A stretch of 64,000 bases of DNA, taken from NCBI GenBank assembly GCA_050084985.1, contig JBITNC010000001.1, positions 185,566,001 to 185,630,000 on the forward strand, given 5' to 3'. Origin of the DNA: Nageia nagi (taxonomy: Eukaryota; Pinophyta). The position numbers were made by a program, and so were the translations under genes. Numbering within the stretch: the first letter of the stretch is position 1; each line of letters starts with the position of its first letter. Below are positions 33,330 through 44,399 of the stretch, piece after piece. The notes under the pieces were generated by a model. The model saw only the letters and a program-made list of their open reading frames with translations, made no database searches and had not been told where the DNA came from.

Positions 33330-35740
33330 ATGAAGGATATAAATAATGTAATCATACATGTTGAGTTTAAAAACATTAATCATACAAATACATGTTTGAA
33401 CTCATCAATAAATTAAATGCTTAAAGTATTAACAAGAATAATAATTATCTATAAAACATTTTTATCACCAAGTATAATCGTAATGAAGATGTTGAGGCTT
33501 GTTTTCTTGTCTAAAATGAGGCTTTCACCTAGATGCCTAAAAGGAGCCTAGGTCCTACCAATCCTCAACTAGTTCACCTTTGGCAACAATATACTTTCAC
33601 AAGGAGAAGTACTAGCTATTTTTCAAGATTATGACATATGGTGAATTGACCAAATTAATGATCTTGATTAAGTTTTCAATTTTTCTCTTAGGTTATGAAG
33701 ATAATAGTTGAATGGATGGGCGAATATGTGGTATCACTACACACATGCCTATCCATTTATATGAAGTTAAATACAAACCAATATACAACTTAGGGATAAT
33801 TAAGAACTACAAACTTTTGACCACTTGGATCATTAGATTAAAAGGTTCCAATCTACCTTATCCTCACCTCATGGCTCCATAAATAAGTCATGTTGTGAAA
33901 TAAATGTGAATGTGTTCATTTTAGAGGAACTAATTTTAAATGTTTACATACTTTGTATATAAAGTAAAATGCAAAATAATAAAATGCTTTAAATATGAAA
34001 CTACATCTAACATCATCCATAAGTAAAAGAGTCCAATGGGTTTTGTTACAACCTCTAATGGATCTCTTTACAAAGGTTCATTAATTTTAAGTAACAACAA
34101 GTGAGCCTAACAGTTCAATCTTTACTACAAAGGTTCATTAAGTTTAAGTAACAACAAATGAACCTAAGAGTCTAATGGGTTTTGTCACAACCCCTAATGG
34201 ATCTCTATACAAAAGTTCATTATCCAAAAATTGAGGAATTCTTCCTCTTGTGACTAAAACCATTGAACTTAAAAATAATTTCTTTATAATTAATTCATAG
34301 ATAAAAAAGAATTTTTATCCATCCATGTGTGCAATAATTATGCATTAGGACAAAATTGTAAGCCATACATTTTAAAATTTTATCCACTTATAATAATTAT
34401 GCATTAAAAATTATCCATTCACATGTGTGCATAATAATAATCATGCATTAAGATAAAAATCATTAAAGACAAAAAACATTAAACTATGTACTTAAAAATC
34501 TAAGTAAATAATCTTTTTATCTTAAATGTATGACTAATAAAATCCCTTATAATAATTTGCACTTAAGGATAATTTAGAAAATAATAATGTTAAAAAAAAT
34601 TGCCAATAATTTGAAAAGTTAAAAAAACTATTTTATTTTGCAAAAAATAAAACTTTACCTTTTTTTTTTTGTAAAAGATGCCCAACATAATTTAAAAAAA
34701 CTTTGCTTTTTTTTTTAAATTAACCCCTTTGTTGCTTTTGTAAAAAAGTAATTGTCTATTTTTTTCTTTAAAAAAAATAAAAAATAAAAAAAGCTTAAAA
34801 AGAATTTAAAAAGGGTGAGGGGAGGGTGCCGATAGCCATGCACACCCCATAAGGGGACCATAGGTTACGTGCACCCAACAGGGGGGTTGTAGGTCATGTG
34901 CACCCCACAAGGGGGTTGATGATCTCTTCTAAGTGTAACACCCAATGGGAGGCATCGATTGGGATGCCATGTAAACCCCCAAGAAGGGCATTGATTGGAG
35001 CTGCTATGTGCACCCTTAAGGGGGGCATCAACTAGTGTTATTGCATGCACCCCCAAGGGGGGCACCAACTAGGCTATTGCGCACCCCCAAGGGGGCATCG
35101 ATTGGGTGTAAAAAGTTTAATTTTTTTATTAAAAACTTTTTTTTAAATAAAATAGACTTAAAAAAAATAAAAAAATTATTTAAAAAAAATAGTTTTTTAA
35201 AATTAAATATATATTTTTGTTTTATATATATATATATAGCCTCCTATAAAAAAATATGACATATATTTTTTAAACATACCAGGCTTTGCATGCATGTAAT
35301 AATGTATGCAATTTAATTTTTTTACAAACATACTAGTATTGTAAGAAATTTGTAATAATAACATTATAGTTAAAATTTTTTGCAAAAAACTTTTCACCAT
35401 TTCTACATTAAGTAGAACCTTGTAAATTTAAGATATAATAATCAAAACTTGCATCATATTGCTACATGTTAGGCAATTGTACTTAAAAAAATTGCAACTT
35501 AATAAAATAATGCATAGCAATAGGATAATAATAAACTAACATGTTATTATAGCCAATATCTACTTTGAACAAATTTTGCTAAATAAAACTTTATAATCAA
35601 AGAACCAAAAAAGTTAGTAATAAAGCAAAATTTGAAAATGGACAAGGTAAGAGAGAGATTATATCTTCAAGCCCTACCTCAAAAAAGTAGATGGAGAAAG
35701 AAGATGAAGAAACTTCAAATATGTTGAAGAGGAGCCTCCA
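33330..35740 (-). other. Copia-3 leader
   Basis: About 2.4 kb between the primer site and gag. It includes T/A homopolymer tracts (34640-34800 and 35110-35260), the minisatellite at 34810-35110 and a (TA)n run at 35222-35238. At 34020-34210 a ~60-bp block with caaaggttcattaa, caacaa and cctaatggatctct recurs twice. No coding domain was seen. Confidence 0.55.
34810..35110. repeat. GC-rich minisatellite, about eight 28-40 bp units
   Basis: Degenerate tandem units built on tgcacccccaaggggggcat (best copies at 35045-35065 and 35080-35098), followed by c-g-a-t-t-g-g-g or c-a-a-c-t-a-g. Each unit holds a short inverted repeat, CCCCC-aa-GGGGG. The array stands out from surrounding DNA made almost wholly of A and T. 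Confidence 0.88.
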
Positions 35741-35745
35741 AAAAA

Positions 35746-35758
35746 GGCTCTGATACCA
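35746..35758 (-). other. tRNA-iMet primer-binding site of copia-3
   Basis: Minus strand TGGTATCAGAGCC, perfect over 13 bases, two bases inside the 5' LTR. Confidence 0.93.
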
Positions 35759-35760
35759 CT

Positions 35761-36213
35761 TGATGGAATTAACATTTTCCAAATTAATCTCTAGTTTACC
35801 AAGATCTCAAGAAGGCACTTACACCATCAACATAATAACCCAATATCACAAGCCAATCTCATAATGAATATAAGATATAAAGTGGTTCCTCCCTCCTTAA
35901 GAGTACATCCACTAACTAAAATCTTCTTATTCTCAAGGACCTCTCTTATAGAATCTCTCCTCTCTCCAAACCTTGAACCAATCTTTATAATTATTTTCAT
36001 TACAATGAGAGGAGGGGTACCTCTCTATTTATAAGAAGAAACCCACCCTTTAACCTCCCTTTAATGCAAGGGTAAGGTTAACGGTGTTTCTATATTTATT
36101 CCTTTTTCTATATTTATCCCTTTAATGCTTTAAGGTATCTAAAGATACTTTATGCATTAAGTGAATTTACATTAAAGAGAAATATTACACAATATTACAT
36201 TATAAATTCTAAA
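35761..36213 (-). repeat. 5' LTR of copia-3
   Basis: Pairs with 30039-30485. The minus strand ends ATTCCATCA, then the primer site. The outer end reads aaattctaaa rather than aaattctaaca, so the exact edge is uncertain by a base or two. Confidence 0.87.
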
Positions 36214-37430
36214 TTTTTTTTGGCAACTTCATTGATGAAAACCAACTACAAGACATGCTTTAGTTCATAATAAGAAAAAGGTGCTATAAAAGAAGATTGA
36301 ATGCATCCATCATACATGAATCTATTGAAAGTAATAGGTCATGCTCTAGTTTATAAGAAGAAGAGGTGTTGTATAAAGAGGATTGAATTCATCCATAAGA
36401 TATGAAATCATTGATAGTAAAAATTATGCATCTAACTTTCTAGCTTAGATTTAATTAACATATTTAAATATGTATTTTATTTGGTAAGCATTCATTCCCA
36501 ATTATTAGGATCCCTAGTTAATCTTTTTGTTGCTATCCTATTACATTAACGAATCCAATAGTTATATATTGAACTAGGAGTAATTTTCATTATGACATCC
36601 AACACTCATAGCTGATAACACTTATCTAGTATGCCATTTAATTCCTCTTCACTTATTTTCTCTATTCCATTTAAATTAGCTTGACCAAGGATATTTAAGC
36701 TAGGAGGAGGAGAAGAGGATAGTCAATTTACAAGTGCTATGTTTATGAAATCAAGTATAGAATGCCAAAGAGGAAAGTTAAAACAAAAATCCCAATCTAT
36801 CTTACACCCAAATGATAAAATGCTTCAGATTATCATTAACATGATCAAATTGCATCTGGTCATTAGATATTAGAGAAGAATCAAAACATATATTAAAGCA
36901 ATATGCATAGGTTATAATAAATGAACTAACTATAATTGGGATATATAATTGATCATCAATCCAAGTTGTATAATAGTTTCTAATATTCAATTTACTTTAG
37001 TATCCTCTAGCTTGCATTGTGGGGATTCACACTTCACAATGTAAGTGGACATAACTATTGGATAAATACAAGAAATTCTAAATAAATGTTGTTGCAATAC
37101 TAAATTTTTATACTTAGCTACTTGGAACTATAATACTTCTCTTGAGTTGGGATATTAAACATTAATTTCTAGACAAGGTAATCATGTCATATTAGATTTT
37201 GATGAGTTGAAAAAAATGAAATGTCATCTATAAGAAATTTGATATTTAGTGATATGCAAGTGGTTGGCATAAAATTAGTTTTTGTACTTTACAAGATTAT
37301 CATTGGTGCATATTTCAAACAAGATCTTATGTAGGTCCTCACAATGATGAAAACATTGGTATTGGCATCATAAAATTTGAAAGGTGGGCAAGATTGGTGT
37401 ACCTTGGATTAATAAAGGAGTATTAGTAAT
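36214..37430 (+). other. Athila-like relic, right part; mostly unassignable
   Basis: Starts ggcaacttcattgatgaaaaccaact, reminiscent of the ccaact repeats at 29930 and 62822, then holds an 86-bp duplication (36252-36420). Beyond 36420 I recognise no domain on either strand up to gypsy D. Confidence 0.3.
36252..36420. repeat. Tandem duplication, about 86-bp units
   Basis: The unit from 36252 (gacatgctttagttcataa) is repeated from 36338 (gtcatgctctagtttataa), with a matching gattgaat..catcca..gaatc/gaaatcattga tail. Roughly three-quarters of positions agree by eye. Confidence 0.7.
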
Positions 37431-37435
37431 AGAGG
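37431..37435. repeat. Target-site duplication of gypsy D, left
   Basis: agagg, identical to 41619-41623 on the other side of the element. Confidence 0.85.
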
Positions 37436-38058
37436 TATAGATGGTTAAAAATTATTCATATTTATTAAATAATTTATTTTTATAGCATCAAAAGATGTTT
37501 ATTGTAAAAAGGGGTTAAATTACATATAAAGAAATGTAATCAATATAAAAGGACTACTAACCAATGTGAGTGGTATAAAATATTTATAAAGGCATCATGA
37601 ACTATTTAATATGTGATGATACTAAGGAAAGGAAAAAATCAATATGTTGCTATAAAAAATATCAAAGGAAAATAATTCATCATTAGAAGATCATCAACCA
37701 TATAGAAGAATAAATGCATATCATATATCCAAACAATAGTGGTATTTTGTGACACCACCTATCTAAAGATTTGTTATATATCTTTCATCACACTTCACAT
37801 ACTTTAATTTTTGCATTTGATCTCACTTATTGTAAGGCATCTATGGTGTTCAATCACTAAGATGCTGATATCATTATTCTTGAGTTCAAACGAGTGGTGA
37901 TTATGGATAGGCTTTACTTATTACCTATTTATTCATATCTGATGAAGGTACATATTTATTATTATCATAAGTTGGTATATTTTTTATATATACTTTAATA
38001 TTACATTTGTAGGGAAATAGTGCTTTGTTTATTATATTATACATAATTTCTAGACTAA
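37436..38058 (+). repeat. 5' LTR of gypsy D
   Basis: Starts TATAGATGG (TG mutated) and runs to ttctagacta. It pairs with 41007-41618: shared tttattgtaaaaaggggtta, gtaatcaatataaaagga and atatgtgatgatac. Confidence 0.88.
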
Positions 38059-38174
38059 TTTTTTTGTGAACCTGACATGAAATAAAAAGAGCAAAAAGAG
38101 ATCTCATAGTAGAGTTCCCTCAAAATGATAGGGTTGTTATACATTAGGAGTTCCTAGATAATTATGACTAGTAC

Positions 38175-38560
38175 ATGCCTCCTTTAGAGCATGAACACCA
38201 TGGTGGAGCACATCCACATTGTTATGAAGATCAATGGGAAATCCTAGATGAGTTTGTATGCTACCTAGAATATGAACCCAAGGCTTGGAAATTACATTTT
38301 GATAGATCAAAGTGTACATATAGAGTAGGGATAGTTATTGTTCTAGTTTCACATTCTAATAATGTAATTCCTATGGCATATAAGCTTGGATTCACGTACA
38401 CTAACAATATGGTAGAATATGAGGCTTTGATTATAGGTTTGAAAGCAACTATTCTCTTAAAAATAGAATATTTAGAAATATGTAGTGATTCATAACTTAT
38501 CATTGACCGAGTAGATAACATATGCAATACAAAGGATGAAAAAATGCATTCTTACAAGAT
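38175..38560 (+). pseudogene. Gypsy D archaeal-type RNase H
   Basis: Open frame 38175-38495: EFVCYLEYEPKAWKLHFDRS (first Asp in F-D), VGIVIVLVSHSNNVIPMAYK, then GFTYTNNMVEYEALIIGLKA, the diagnostic T-N-N-x-x-E-Y-E-A, ending ICSDS with the third catalytic Asp. A stop follows where S-Q-L-V continues. This is the second RNase H of Tat elements in its usual place, directly upstream of integrase. Confidence 0.85.
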
Positions 38561-40070
38561 AATGGTTATTGAGCTTTTTCATCAGTTTCAAAGGTACACT
38601 ATTGCTACTATCGCAAGAATAAATAACAAATATGTCAATGAAATGGTAAGCACAACTTACATAGCTCTAATTGAAATAGCAAATGAACATACAATTTTGA
38701 AGATAAAGCATTTGGCTACCCATTCTTATATGGATAGTGATAGTGACATAGAGGTATTTTGTATTTCATAGGATGAAATTCATTCATTATGGTATAATGA
38801 TATTTATAAATATTTAAAAGATCAGTAAATTCCAAAGAATTATGATAGAAATGAAAGGATGAGATTAAAGAGACAAGCTCTTAAATATGTAATAATTAAA
38901 GAAGTAATATATAGAAAATCATTCAATGAAGCTTTATTAAGATGTTTTACACAAGATGAAATAACAATGATACTTGAGTAGGAAAATGAGGGGTTATGTG
39001 GGGGATATTTCTTTACAAAGGCTTTATATACCAACCTTTTATGAATTTGATACTATTGGCCAACAATGGAGGAGGATTGCAAAGATCATGTGAGGATTTA
39101 TATTCAATATAAAAAACACTCTAATTTAGAAAAAAACCAATATAAGAGCTTAATTCAGTTATTTCATAATGGCCTTTTATAATTTGGGACATACACATAT
39201 TTGGCTTGATCAATCCACACTCAAGAGATGGGTATAAATTTATTATCATGGCTACAAAATATATAACCAAGTGGGTAGAAGAATATCCAATGAAATCATT
39301 CACATAAGAGAAAATTATAAACTTCTTGATTGAGAATATCATCATAAGATTTAGTGTCCCATAATAATTAATCATGGATAATGGGCCAAACTTTAAATGT
39401 AAGGACATGAAATTCTTTTGTAAAAAGTTTTATATTACTCAAAAGTTTTCCTCAATTTATTATCTATAAGGAAATGGCCAAGTTAAGGCATAAAATAAGA
39501 TAATCAAAAGTATCTTATCAAATACTTAGAATAGGTACAAGAGAGATTGACATCAATAATTGCTTTATTCACTTTGTACATATTGGAAAAGTATAAGGAT
39601 CTCCACTGGGGTAACTCCATTTTCATTAGTTTATGGTGATGAGGCTGTGGTACCACTAGAACTAGAGATTCCATCTTTGTGAATCTCATTACATGGAGAC
39701 ATACCAAATGAAAAAGCAAGGTAAGTAAGGTTACATCAATTAAAATATCTTGATGAAAAATAAATCCATGCAATTGAACATAAAAATCCCACCATGCAAA
39801 GTTAAAGAGAGTATTAAAAAAAGATCAAGCCAAAGACCTTTCAGATAGGGGACTTGGTGCTAAAAGAAAACATCAATAAAACTACTACAAATGATGGAGT
39901 AAAAGGAAAATCTAAATCAAATTGGCTAGGACCAATTTTTTTAGTAGAAGCTATAGGATCAAGTGCATACAAGTTGTCTTTAATGCATGGAAAAGAAGAG
40001 CCAAAAATATTTTATGCATGAAGAGTAAACCCCATGTCTGAAATTATCCACAATGCATCAAAATGAGATA
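38561..40070 (+). pseudogene. Gypsy D integrase
   Basis: After the RNase H, frames give R-K-S-F-N-E-A-L-L-R-C and YYWPTMEEDCKDHVRIYIQ (zinc region, about 38920-39110). The core spans about 39190-39560, including IMDNGPNFKCKD-like sequence with the second Asp. Then TPFSLVYGDEAVVPLELEIP (about 39615) and GDLVLKENINK..WLGPIFLVEAIGSSAYKL (about 39850-39990) complete the C-terminal domain, closing W-N/R-V-N-P-M. The frame shifts often. Order and spacing are standard gypsy. Confidence 0.83.
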
Positions 40071-41006
40071 CATGTACAATATATTGTATTTTTATTTCAA
40101 GTTTCATTTTTACTTTTGTAAGGAATCAATGTTGTATTTCTTCTTGTACATCATCAACATTGTAAAAAAATGCAAACATAATATCTTTAGATCATGGACA
40201 TAAAATGCATAATCATCGATGGCCAATGATACAAGTAGTGAGAGTTCACTCACTTAAATGAAAACTAGTAAAACAACTATTAGTAAGGATGTTGACATTA
40301 GCTCATACCCAATGGAAGATACACCTTACTATGTATCCATACATAGTTATGATTACAACCATAAAAAACATAATATCTTCAGATTATGAACATAAAACAC
40401 ATGATCGTTGATAGGCAATGATACAACTAGTGATAGTTTACTCACTTAAATGAAAATTAGTGATAAAACTGTAAATAAGGATGTTGACATTGGCTCATAT
40501 CCAATGTATGATGTACCTCACTATGTATCCAAAACATGTTGTAGGGTATTTTTAACTCCATTTCTATTATAAGGTATTCTCTAATCTATTTTCTTTTATA
40601 GGTAAAAAAGATAGAATTCAAAGTGTCCCCACTATTAGTAGTACTTTTCACACACTGTCAACATAGTTCATTGAACAACATCAAATATTCAAATCAATTT
40701 GAGCACTTCTATAGTAATACATAGACACTAGAATGTAAGACTCCCTAGTATAAATGATGAAGGAGCAATCACTTTCATACTTGAGTGCTCACAAGGGGAA
40801 AAAGGAGATATTTCTTTATATTTTGTCTTGGATGCACCATCCATGGAGTTTTCTTGGGAAAATAAATTCAAAAGGGGGTAGTGGAGGGCCTACATCAAAG
40901 GATCATACTATTGTATAAGAGTTGAAAGTTCTTAAAATTTTCTTCTACTCTTCTACTTTATATATGTAATTTCATGTATTTCATTATACCTCTTAAGAGG
41001 AAAAAA

Positions 41007-41618
41007 TGTAGATGCTCAAAATGAAATAATTCATTTTTATAGCATCAAGAGATGTTTATTGTAAAAAGGGGTTAAAAATATACCCAATAAAATGTAATCA
41101 ATATAAAAGGACCACTAAGTAATGTAAGTCATGTCAAATCTCTATAAAGGTATCATGAACTATGTAATATGTGATGATACCAAGGTGAGGAGAAAATTAA
41201 TATGTTTCTATAAAAGAATATCAAAGACAAATGATTCATCATCAACAAATCATTAATTGTATAAGAGAATACATGCATATCATATATCCAAACAATAACG
41301 ATATTTTGTAACACCACCTATCTAAGGATATGTTATATATCTTTCATTGTACTTCATATACTTTAGTTTCTACATTTGATCTAATTTATTTTAAGGTACT
41401 AGAAGCGTATGATCACTAGGATGCCAACATTTCTATTCTTGAGTCTAAATGAATGGTGATTGTGCATAAGCATTACTTATCACCAGTTTATTTAGATTTG
41501 ATGAAGGTACATATTTATTATTATCATAAGCTGGTATATTTCTAATATATACTTCAATATTACATTTGTAGGAAAAGAGTGCTTTGTTTATTGAATTACA
41601 TATTATTTCTAGACTACA
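41007..41618 (+). repeat. 3' LTR of gypsy D
   Basis: 612 bp, TGTAGATGCTCAAAATG to ctagactaca, with canonical TG..CA ends. Preceded by the purine tract at 40995-41006. Confidence 0.9.
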
Positions 41619-41623
41619 AGAGG

Positions 41624-43530
41624 AGCATCAATATTCTCCATTTTGTACTTTACATCATGGTTGGTAAGCCTTTTCTCATATTTTAGTATCAAGATAATTT
41701 GCAAATTCTATAGTATCTCAAAATCCAACATAATTGAAATTTCAAAGACCTTTTTTTAAGGAAGAAATATCTATAATATATCATGAAATAATATAAGGAA
41801 ATGAACTAGTAAATGTTTATGACAATACACAATTGCAATATGTGAATTTCTCATAAATGATAATAGTATACATTGTGGAAATAAGGAGGGTAATACAAAG
41901 TTATATTACATAAACTACTTGTATTAAATTGATTAATTCTCCATGTTTATGAAACCTATATGCAAACCACTTCTATATTTTGTTGTACCCTATTTTTACA
42001 AGCTACCCTTAAAATTTCAGCCAAAGCGGACATTATATGAAAAAGTTATGACTAAAATACAATTCTATATTTTCATAGAATTTGCATACATATTTTTTTT
42101 GAATAACTAAAAAAAGGAAAGCATAATTGATGCTTTTATAAATGTCATGGACCGAAATTGGAGCCCTTGTGAAAATTAGTGAAAATTTTGGCATTTTTAA
42201 ATTATTCAAATTTAGATGTTACGCTTCTTTAGTGGTAAGGTTTAACATTAAGATTTTGACCTTTGATGCGATTAAGCTAAAGTCATTTGAGTTGCAAGGC
42301 TTAGTGGGCTCAATTGTAATTTATCGTATGATAAAATAACTTATCATTTAACAAAATACTTTTGCTATTTTGATAACTATGCTCAAAAGATAATTTGAAT
42401 CTTTGTTAATATTTGACAATATTAATATGGATCAAATATTGTAAATTCAGAAGATTTTGAAGGATCCTAATATTTAAATGTAAATTTAAATACTATAAAA
42501 CTTTACTCGGTAAAGTTAATCATTATAAAATCCATATTTGAGTTAATGATATTTATTATTCATGAGACTCTAATTTTTCGAATTTAATTGTAGATATTTA
42601 TATTTAAATTGGTATTTAAATATTAATATTAAATTTTATTCAAGATGATGATGTTTTGATTTTTGAAAAACCTTGCTAATAAATATTTTTAACATGATCC
42701 TTTGTTTCATAGTAATTTAAACACAGTATTGATGCTTTGATTAATGATGGATATTTATAAGCTTATGAGAAAATTGCTTTAAAACTTTTAATACATTAAT
42801 TATTCTTCTTGAGCCAACAACCACCAGTGGGAAGTGGTAGAAGTGGTTAGCAAATCTGGGAGTTATTTCTAATAAAGAATATTGGAGGAAATGACTAGTT
42901 TCTTTTATTATTAGCTCATCATCTTCCTGAGATTGGGAGAGGCGTTAGGAATTATTTTCAAAATAAATTTCCCCGCTTCATCGGTAGATGCCTACTAACA
43001 TGGAGATCAGGAGTGGTTATGTTGAAGAAAAACATCGAGCATTATGGGGGAGGTGGAGTTTTGCACGTCTTAGAGGATAGGACTAACTATGTGGAGGTAG
43101 TTAAGCAGTGAACTGCAAGTTTTTAGAGGAGGACTGGGTGTTCTAACTGATAGTAGAATGTGTGAAAATTAGATTTTTACAAGATGTTGTAGACATACTA
43201 CAAAAATCCATTACCCCTTGGCGTACCGTGATGGACATGGAACGTGTACTCTGCACCTTTCTTCAGCATTTTCATTTATGTCTGATTAATATTCGTATTT
43301 ATAAGATTTTCTCCTCTACTTGTTGGAGATTTCTTAAATCTTATTTAGCTATGTCTACCTGCTGAGTTTTTTTTTCTGAAGAGTTTTTAGTTTGTAATTT
43401 TGGGAAAGGGAGCATAATGTGGTAGGAAATGTCCGAATAGTCATGAACATAGAATGCGGATGAGAGGAGGTGGAACGTGAATAGATTGGCAAGATAGAAT
43501 CATCAATATGTTGGGCAAATAATTTATTTT
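41624..43530. other. Intergenic, no feature recognised
   Basis: About 1.9 kb with no domain on either strand. 41990-42050 has an aaatttcagcc..cgga..aaaaagttatgac phrase that I associate with LTR interiors but cannot pair with another copy. From about 42830 the base composition becomes more balanced, with several CpG, leading into the PPR remnant. A TATA-like gtatttataag occurs at 43296. Confidence 0.3.
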
Positions 43531-43539
43531 CCTTTTTCG

Positions 43540-44270
43540 GCAATTCATCAGGGGGTTTGTGCTTAAACTCTTAGATCTAATGAAAAATTTGAGAATCTAT
43601 CAAAAGCTTTTCCTTTGTACCTGTTCTCTTTGCTTATAGCTAAGCGGGTTAGGAAGAAAGGAACTATAAATATTTTTTGATGTATGAGAGGCTCTTGTTG
43701 CATTATTCTTGAGATGAATCTTTATGCACACGTTGTTTACCTTCTTAGCCATGCTGGTTATTGGCTGAAGAATTGAGATTTGGATGCTGAATTACTCATA
43801 AAGCCAAATTCAAGTGAGTGGATGTGTCTTCCTAGAGTTTGAGAATTGCTTGATACCTCCATAGCTTGGTGATTGCCTTGACAACAGGATGCATGATGCA
43901 GAAATAGTTTTATTCTATGGATTACATATGCTAAAAGTTATGCAATTCATAGCTCTAGTAATCTTGGTCTGACAAAGCTCTGGGGTAAAATGATCCCAAC
44001 ATCATACCATGAATGCATCTACTTGCGCACTACCATGCAAGCCTGATTGAATAAGGCTGTAACTACTTTAATAGAACGAGTGACTCATATTGCATTATTC
44101 CTGAAAGAATCGTTCTACACGCGTTGTTGGTCTTTTGGTCCGTGCCGTCAATCCTAATAAAGTTTTAAACTTCATTGCCAAGGCACTTGCAAAGAAAAAA
44201 TTTAACTGTTTTGGAGTTGGGAAGAACGCTATTCCGCAACGAAATCTACCTCTAAAGTTATTGCTGCAGA
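43540..44270 (+). pseudogene. PPR protein (PLS class, C-terminal part), decayed and partly duplicated
   Basis: Broken plus-strand frames match the end of plant PPR proteins that edit or process organelle RNA. Copy 1: GFVLKLLDLMKNLRIYQ (43550), FVPVLFAYS-stop-AG (43610, for S-A-C-S-H-A-G), then IILEMNLYAHVVYLLSHAGY (43702; compare I-T-P-E-M-E-H-Y-A-x-V-V-D-L-L-G-R-A-G) and LIKPNSSEWM (43800; compare M-P-I-K-P-N-A-S-V-W). Copy 2: HASLIE-stop-GCNYFNRTSD (44031) and YCIIPERIVLHAL (44088); after a frame change, VVGLLVRAVNPNKVLNFIAK (44123) opens an 87-codon frame ending at 44398. The last 45 residues of that frame do not match PPR. No DYW domain was found. Confidence 0.62.
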
Positions 44271-44399
44271 CTATAGAGAAGGTTCAATATCTAGTTGGAT
44301 ATGTGGACGCATGGAAAGAGCTCTCAAATTATTATGGTGAAAATCACAGTAAGAATATATTATATGGGTTTCAAAAGTTTAAAGGTAAGTATTCATAAA

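Larger units (their letters stand above)
30039..36213 (-). mobile_element. Copia-3: internally deleted Ty1/copia element
   Basis: Minus-strand element with LTRs at 30039-30485 (3') and 35761-36213 (5'), a perfect TGGTATCAGAGCC primer site two bases inside the 5' LTR, a gag remnant (33320-32617) and RT C-terminus plus RNase H (32440-31560). Protease, integrase and most of RT are missing: gag is followed after only about 180 bp by the end of RT. A leader of about 2.4 kb carries a GC-rich minisatellite. Five T residues on both sides may be the target duplication but lie in T tracts. Confidence 0.87.
37436..41618 (+). mobile_element. Gypsy D: Tat-type element with TSD and a large internal deletion
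   Basis: 4.18 kb with LTRs at 37436-38058 and 41007-41618, flanked by identical 5-mers agagg (37431-37435 and 41619-41623), a convincing target-site duplication. The purine tract aagaggaaaaaa precedes the 3' LTR. The internal region has only an archaeal-type RNase H followed by integrase; primer site, gag, protease, RT and RNase H are gone. The intact target duplication shows that the loss happened inside the element, or that a deleted form was copied. Confidence 0.9.

Noticed and set aside
34865-35068. Minus-strand open frame with repeated P-P-L-G-V-H words
   Set aside because: It is simply a translation of the minisatellite units; unit lengths vary and shift frame, so selection for a protein is unlikely.
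34810-35110. CRISPR-like array
   Set aside because: Units are degenerate and directly adjacent, with no unique spacers of even length; the context is a plant retrotransposon.
34810-35110. G-quadruplex cluster
   Set aside because: The G runs are mostly more than 20 bases apart, too far for a standard intramolecular quadruplex; local hairpins are more likely.
38261-38527. Minus-strand open frame of 88 codons
   Set aside because: Antisense shadow of the gypsy D archaeal-type RNase H.
42225-42300. tRNA-like A box (tagtggtaagg) suggesting a tRNA gene or SINE
   Set aside because: No B box, no cloverleaf and no poly-A tail or target duplication could be found.
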